DNA of 35,311 nt, from positions 1 through 35,311 of the forward strand of contig NZ_JAXUHN010000044.1 in assembly GCF_035916875.1 (NCBI RefSeq). Direction: 5' to 3'. The notes under the pieces were generated by a model. That model saw nothing but the letters and a program-made list of their open reading frames with translations. It was not told where the DNA came from and did not search any database. Source of the DNA: Methylomicrobium sp035916875 (GTDB lineage: Bacteria; Pseudomonadota; Gammaproteobacteria; Methylococcales; Methylomonadaceae). The position numbers were made by a program, and so were the translations under genes. Positions 31,587-35,311 of this stretch are shown one piece after another. The stretch's first letter is position 1; each line of letters opens with the position of its first letter.

Positions 31587-32699
31587 CTAATGGAAATGCA
31601 ACAACAAACTTACCATAGCCCAGGCTAAACCGCCCGCAGCTGGAATCGTGAAAATCCAGGCCCAAACGATCCGCTCAATGACGGAAAGTTTCAGTGCGTG
31701 AGGATTCTTCGCAAAACCTACGCCCATGATCGCTGTTGAAATGCTATGCGTGGTGGAAACCGGCATGCCAAAGTGGGCAGCGGTCAGCAAAATGGTCGCT
31801 GAACTGGTTTCAGCCGCAAAACCGTTGATCGGATGTAATTTGACCATTTTGTGGCCGAGCGTTCTGATAATACGCCACCCGCCTACCGCGGTGCCGAACG
31901 CCATGACCAACGCGCAAGTCAAAATAATCCAGGAATCGATATCTTTTTCTCCCCCGTCTGGCCGTAAGAATTCGGCCCAGGCAGGCAATTGATCGAGCGT
32001 ACCTGCACTGTTGGCGGTAAAGATCGACAAGGCGATGATCCCCATGGTTTTTTGGGCGTCGTTGCTGCCGTGAGCGAATCCCATATAACCCGCGGAAAGA
32101 AGCTGGGCTTTTCCGAAAACCGTATTGATCCATTTAGGGCGCGCCATGCGCGCCATTGCCCCGCCCACGGAATTCATACCGCTGATGATAGCCATCAGGC
32201 CACCCATGATTACGATACCCAGGGAAAAACCGGCGATCGGCGAACTGACCATCGGGATCACGACCTTCCACAGCAAGCCTTTATTCTCTGTCCAGACTGC
32301 CGCGGTTTTTGACCAAATCAATACATCGAAATTATTGTTTCCTGCTGCAAGCGCTGCGCCGCATAAGCCTCCGATCAACGCATGGCTGGAAGAGGATGGC
32401 AAACCCAACGCCCAGGTAATCAGGTTCCAGACAATCGCACCGATCAATGCGCAGATCAGTATTTCGGAGGTGATATTCACCATGCCGGTATCGACCAATC
32501 CCGACGAAATGGTTTTGGCCACCGCCGTACCTGAAAACGCGCCTGCAAGATTGGTGGCTGCGGCGAGAATGACCGCTTGGGTTGGCGTCAATACTTTGGT
32601 GGCAACCACCGTGGCAATCGAGTTCGCGGTGTCGTGGAACCCGTTGATAAACTCGAAAACCAGCGCCGCCAGGATGACAAGCAAGAGCAGAGTCAGCAT
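31587..32699 (-). CDS. pit: Inorganic phosphate transporter, Pit family
   Basis: The 370-residue inner-membrane protein has about ten helices with the inverted-repeat signatures of the PHO-4/PiT family: EFINGFHDTANSIATVV (16-32) and GYMGFAHGSNDAQKTMGI (about 205-222). The matching helix-cap blocks are LGLPSSSSHALIGGL and GMPVSTTHSISTAIMG. It imports phosphate, probably as metal-phosphate, with protons or sodium. It follows the DUF47 gene by 10 bases, the standard partner pairing. It is smaller than E. coli PitA (499) because it lacks the long central loop. Confidence 0.92.
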   Translation of the reverse strand: MLTLLLLVILAALVFEFINGFHDTANSIATVVATKVLTPTQAVILAAATNLAGAFSGTAVAKTISSGLVDTGMVNITSEILICALIGAIVWNLITWALGLPSSSSHALIGGLCGAALAAGNNNFDVLIWSKTAAVWTENKGLLWKVVIPMVSSPIAGFSLGIVIMGGLMAIISGMNSVGGAMARMARPKWINTVFGKAQLLSAGYMGFAHGSNDAQKTMGIIALSIFTANSAGTLDQLPAWAEFLRPDGGEKDIDSWIILTCALVMAFGTAVGGWRIIRTLGHKMVKLHPINGFAAETSSATILLTAAHFGMPVSTTHSISTAIMGVGFAKNPHALKLSVIERIVWAWIFTIPAAGGLAWAMVSLLLHFH

Positions 32700-32709
32700 G
32701 ACAAGCCTT

Positions 32710-33339
32710 TTATGAATTTTTTAAAACGATGTGATAGATGACATTGCCGGCATCTCGGCAGCGGTCAATCGCTTTTTCCAGAATTTCAAACAAATTGATT
32801 TTTAAAAGATAACGGATTGGGTCGGACTCATTGGCATAGACATCTCTATACAATTCAAGGATTTGCCGATCAGCTTCGCCTTCAATGGCTTGTAACTGAT
32901 CGTTTAATTTTTTGATTTGATCCAAATCCATTCCCTTACGCAACAGTCCGACCATTTGCTCCAACACTGTGCAGGCCTGTTCCAACATGACGGCACGGCT
33001 AGTAAAATCCACATCGCCAATACGCGCCAAGCCGAGTGTATAACGCTCCGCGAACTTTTCGACGACTTTGGGGATTTTGTAAAGAGCGCCGTTAAGGGCT
33101 TCAATATCTTCACGTTCGAGGACGGTAACAAACGTATTGACTAATTCTTCACTGATTTGCCCGAATAAATCCTTTTCCCGACGGCGAGCCTGTTTAAACT
33201 TATCCAAGGATTGTTGCGATGCCGGCGTACTCAGAAGTTCGATCAACGCCCTGGCCGACGAACGTGCGGATTCGGCGCTGGCTTCGAGAAGGCCATAGAA
33301 TTTATCGCCTTTGCCGAAGATGGTTTGCAATGAGAACAT
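32710..33339 (-). CDS. DUF47 (PhoU-like) phosphate transport regulator
   Basis: The 209-residue helical protein is of the DUF47/TIGR00153 family, distantly like PhoU. It has FGKGDKFYGLLEASAESA (8-25), REDIEALNGALYKIPKVVEKFAERY (about 76-100) and IEGEADRQILELYRDVY (about 152-168). Members usually sit before a Pit gene and are thought to control the transporter; metal binding by the acidic helices is assumed from PhoU. AAGGAAAA upstream of the ATG is a good ribosome binding site. It is the first gene of the pair. Confidence 0.9.
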   Translation of the reverse strand: MFSLQTIFGKGDKFYGLLEASAESARSSARALIELLSTPASQQSLDKFKQARRREKDLFGQISEELVNTFVTVLEREDIEALNGALYKIPKVVEKFAERYTLGLARIGDVDFTSRAVMLEQACTVLEQMVGLLRKGMDLDQIKKLNDQLQAIEGEADRQILELYRDVYANESDPIRYLLKINLFEILEKAIDRCRDAGNVIYHIVLKNS

Positions 33340-33834
33340 GTATTTTCCTTATTTATGATCCGTAAGGCATTTGTAATTTTTCGCGCATTATCGCATAACA
33401 TCCTCCCTGTATATGAGAAGTTTTGAGTCGGGATTATTAACCGTGAACTTAATAAACTTGCCGACATTAAATTATGTTTTCTGGTATTGGGGGTCGGTCT
33501 TTGCAGTCGATCCAATGCCTGGCTTACCTTAAGGTTACAGGGACATATTGCGCTTTTCATCCCTAGCATCGGATTCGGCAAGCGATGCTTTCTTTATGGT
33601 AGATGGAACATTTAGCCGCGGAGCAACTCCAACAAAATTTATCGCCCCCTCTCTTTAATGAATACGCAATGTGTTGATACGCCCGCTCGTTACTGAAGTT
33701 ACAAGATGCCGCATCAGATAGGGTGCGCACCGCGTACCATTTCCCTAACGCTCTAGGTGAAATCATAACCCCGCTGGGCTGCGCGAGCCCATCCCAGGGT
33801 CCTGAAACAAAGATATGTTGAATAAATTCTTCTT
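33340..33834. other. Gap of about 500 bases without a gene
   Basis: It holds the divergent promoters of the DUF47 and caspase-like genes, but I find no clear -35/-10 pair or Pho box. TAGGGTGCGCACCGCGTACC (33719-33738) is a repeat arm, and CTGGGCT/AGCCC..CCCAG (33774-33797) is a nested inverted repeat. No reading frame here looks real. Confidence 0.5.
33719..33738 (+). repeat. Single arm of the dispersed TAGGGTGCGC repeat
   Basis: These 20 bases match the left arm at 21783-21802 at 19 positions. No second arm is evident within about 70 bases, so it is a partial copy. Confidence 0.6.
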
Positions 33835-33848
33835 ACCCTCTGGAGGGT
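33835..33848 (+). promoter_or_regulatory. Hairpin covering the ribosome binding site
   Basis: ACCCT (33835-33839) and AGGGT (33844-33848) pair around CTGG, so the only ribosome binding site of the next gene (GGAGGG, 33842-33847) lies within the hairpin. Small but placed where it would limit translation. Confidence 0.45.
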
Positions 33849-33856
33849 TCGTACAC

Positions 33857-34621
33857 ATGATAACCCTACGCTCGATTTCTTTATCCAGTGTGCTGTTTTT
33901 TACGGTGTTGCCGTCCTATACCGCAGCCGCGCCGGACACGCATATTCATGTCGTTGTGTCCCTGGTCGACAACGCCTCGCAAGGCATCGTGCCGGTTTCC
34001 GCGAAAATCGGCAATGGCGACGATCCGCGCAGCAATCTTTATTGGGGTGCGCTGTACGGCGTGAAAACTTTTTTGAGCAAGGCCGATGGCTGGCACAAGC
34101 TGGGCTGCGAAAATGCTATTAGCGACACGATCCTGGAACGCTGCCGATTTGCGTGGAAAGACAAACTCACCGTTACAGCCGATGCGTATCGCGGCAGCCG
34201 GATCGATCAGGCGATGCTCGACTTCATGCGGCAAGCCGCGACTCCGCCCGCTGCCGCAGCGCGCGAAATGGTGGTGTTCATCGGCCATGACGGCTTGATG
34301 GACGAGCAGAACCTGCCCATCGTCCAACACTTTCCCAAACATGCCGAGCACGATAAACAAGCGGTCGTCCTGGCCTGCATGAGCGACATGTTTTTTGCCA
34401 AACATTTGCATGCCGCCGGCTCAAAGCCGGTAGTCACCACGCACAGCTTCATGGCTCCGGAAGCCTATGTATTGGAAGCGGTGGCGCGAGGTTTTGCAAA
34501 CGGGGCGAATGAAGAGGAATTGCGCAGTTCCGCCGGCCTCGCTTACGCCAAATACCAACATATCTCGGCCAAAGCGGGCAAGTCGGTTTTTGGGGCAAAA
34601 AAATTCAAAGCAGACCTGTAA
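33857..34621 (+). CDS. Secreted protein with caspase-like His/Cys dyad, function unknown
   Basis: The 254-residue protein has a signal peptide (about 1-25, ending TAAA) and one compact domain. Its strand-loop layout is that of clan CD (caspase/gingipain/legumain) peptidases: an early hydrophobic strand IHVVVSLVDN (30-39), then VVFIGHDGLMD with His144, then AVVLACMSD with Cys174. Related text exists in Bacteroidetes, as I recall, without a known role. GNGDDPRSNLYWGALYGVKTF (52-72) and MAPEAYVLEAVARG are further conserved-looking blocks. ATG 33857 has GGAGGG at ideal distance; ATG 33815 would add 14 residues before the signal peptide. Peptidase activity is a hypothesis. Confidence 0.65.
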   Translation: MITLRSISLSSVLFFTVLPSYTAAAPDTHIHVVVSLVDNASQGIVPVSAKIGNGDDPRSNLYWGALYGVKTFLSKADGWHKLGCENAISDTILERCRFAWKDKLTVTADAYRGSRIDQAMLDFMRQAATPPAAAAREMVVFIGHDGLMDEQNLPIVQHFPKHAEHDKQAVVLACMSDMFFAKHLHAAGSKPVVTTHSFMAPEAYVLEAVARGFANGANEEELRSSAGLAYAKYQHISAKAGKSVFGAKKFKADL

Positions 34622-35259
34622 AGATGGGCTTGCCGCCGGACGGGATATTTATCCCATCCGTCATGTTCGGGAGGGACGTGGGCATGTATGTAAAATCTGA
34701 ACAGGCGCAGGGGGCTAACCTTAATGGCAATTAAGAATAAAATCGGGTAGCGTAAAACTGTTATCCAATAATCCGATGTTAGATGACAGAGAAAAAACTG
34801 TTAATCCTGACCAGTTAAGCGCCTTTCAAAAAGTTCGCCTGTATTAGCCTTTGCTGGTGCCAGTAGACGCGGCATCAGCACAATCTTCTATACCTGCGAA
34901 CTTATTGCTAATCGCTCAAATGTGGGACTAAACACCTAATGTTCAGCCGTTGGCGCGGCCGGCATGGTTTTATCAAATAAACTTCGCGAATTCGGAGTTT
35001 TTCGATGGAAATGACTGTCAATGCCAGCATAAACCAACGACCGTAACCGTGCGCTAAATCGTGCCTGGAATCTGTTCGCCTGGTTTTCGACGGATTGCAA
35101 ATGCGTAAACATCAGTTACGAAGTTTGTACGGAAGAGGCGCTGTTATATGAACTCCAAATACCACCGACGAAATAATCGGCAAAAAACGAATACTAGTGT
35201 CTAATTGTATAAAAATACGATAGATATATAATCCTCTGAAAATTGCAGAGGAGTTATCG
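34622..35259. other. Gene-poor stretch of 638 bases before the right-hand insertion sequence
   Basis: GGGAT/ATCCC (34641-34645 and 34650-34654) lies 20 bases after the stop of the caspase-like gene and may help termination. Frame 35033-35176 is open for 47 codons with plausible coding composition (for example EEALLYELQIPPTK at its end) but has no start, so it may be a decayed gene piece. GTGTCTAATTG near 35197 could belong to the insertion-sequence terminus. Nothing else is supported. Confidence 0.4.
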
Positions 35260-35311
35260 ATGGGGCGTATTGCTAAGGTGGTTAAGTTGAGCCAACAGGA
35301 GCGCGTAGAGT
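35260..35311 (+). CDS. Transposase N-terminus, IS630-like (cut by window end)
   Basis: ATG 35260 opens a frame of 17 codons, MGRIAKVVKLSQQERVE, that runs off the window. This start resembles the N-terminal helix-turn-helix of IS630-family transposases (MGR-x-A-x-x-x-x-LS-x-x-ER). GAGGAG eight bases upstream is a strong ribosome binding site. With so few residues the family call is tentative. Confidence 0.5.
   Translation, partial: MGRIAKVVKLSQQERVE

Noticed and set aside
1..35311. CRISPR array, prophage, rRNA genes or replication origin
   Set aside because: No regular repeat-spacer pattern, phage gene, rRNA text or DnaA-box cluster was seen.

Overview
The window looks like a chromosomal stretch of a gammaproteobacterial (type I) methanotroph, order Methylococcales. 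This is an inference. It rests on the PQQ-biosynthesis genes (pqqD, pqqE), moderately high GC content, the mix of gammaproteobacterial housekeeping families (DUF2782, DUF2058, YjgR-like ATPase, apeB, pip) and genome-wide palindromic repeats of the kind common in that group. No methane or methanol oxidation gene lies in the window. Both edges are cut inside insertion sequences: a transposase C-terminus at 1-369 and the first 17 codons of another transposase at 35260-35311.

Left part (about 0.4-10 kb). A small periplasmic retropepsin-like protease (588-1154) faces a large lipoprotein of unknown function (1241-3112, minus). Divergent from the lipoprotein is a co-directional series: tonB-exbB-exbD (3315-5179), a NitT/TauT-type ABC importer (binding protein, permease, ATPase; 5271-7732) and a tiny secreted protein with a duplicated motif (7871-8134). 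Together these could energise outer- and inner-membrane uptake of one unidentified nutrient. Then comes, on the minus strand, a citramalate synthase of the Leptospira CimA type (8260-9804), which would make isoleucine precursors from pyruvate.

Centre (about 10-19 kb). A di-haem c-type lipoprotein (10064-11842), an MgtC/DUF4010 membrane protein and two small genes precede a tRNA operon (Pro-TGG, Arg-TCT, His-GTG; 15193-15455) with a well-formed promoter. On the minus strand follows a four-gene operon: small acidic DUF6763-like protein, P-loop ATPase, metA, guaD (18398 down to 15691). A strong promoter and a structured leader RNA of about 110 nt precede it (18547-18437). The leader contains mutually exclusive pairings and fits no riboswitch class I can recall; it is the best candidate here for something undescribed.

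Right part (about 18.6-34.6 kb). HerA-like ATPase, prolyl iminopeptidase and the flavin prenyltransferase ubiX are on plus. A minus-strand block follows: DUF2058, DUF2782, small membrane protein, gamma-glutamyltransferase, phosphopantetheinyl transferase, then (own promoter) pqqD, pqqE and a TPR/2OG-Fe(II) oxygenase. msrB and apeB overlap on plus, followed by a double hot-dog protein. A DUF47 (PhoU-like) regulator and a Pit phosphate transporter form a minus-strand pair. Last is a secreted protein with a His/Cys arrangement like clan CD (caspase-fold) peptidases, and then a gene-poor stretch running into the right-hand insertion sequence.

Most gene calls rest on motifs recognised by eye; no database search was possible.
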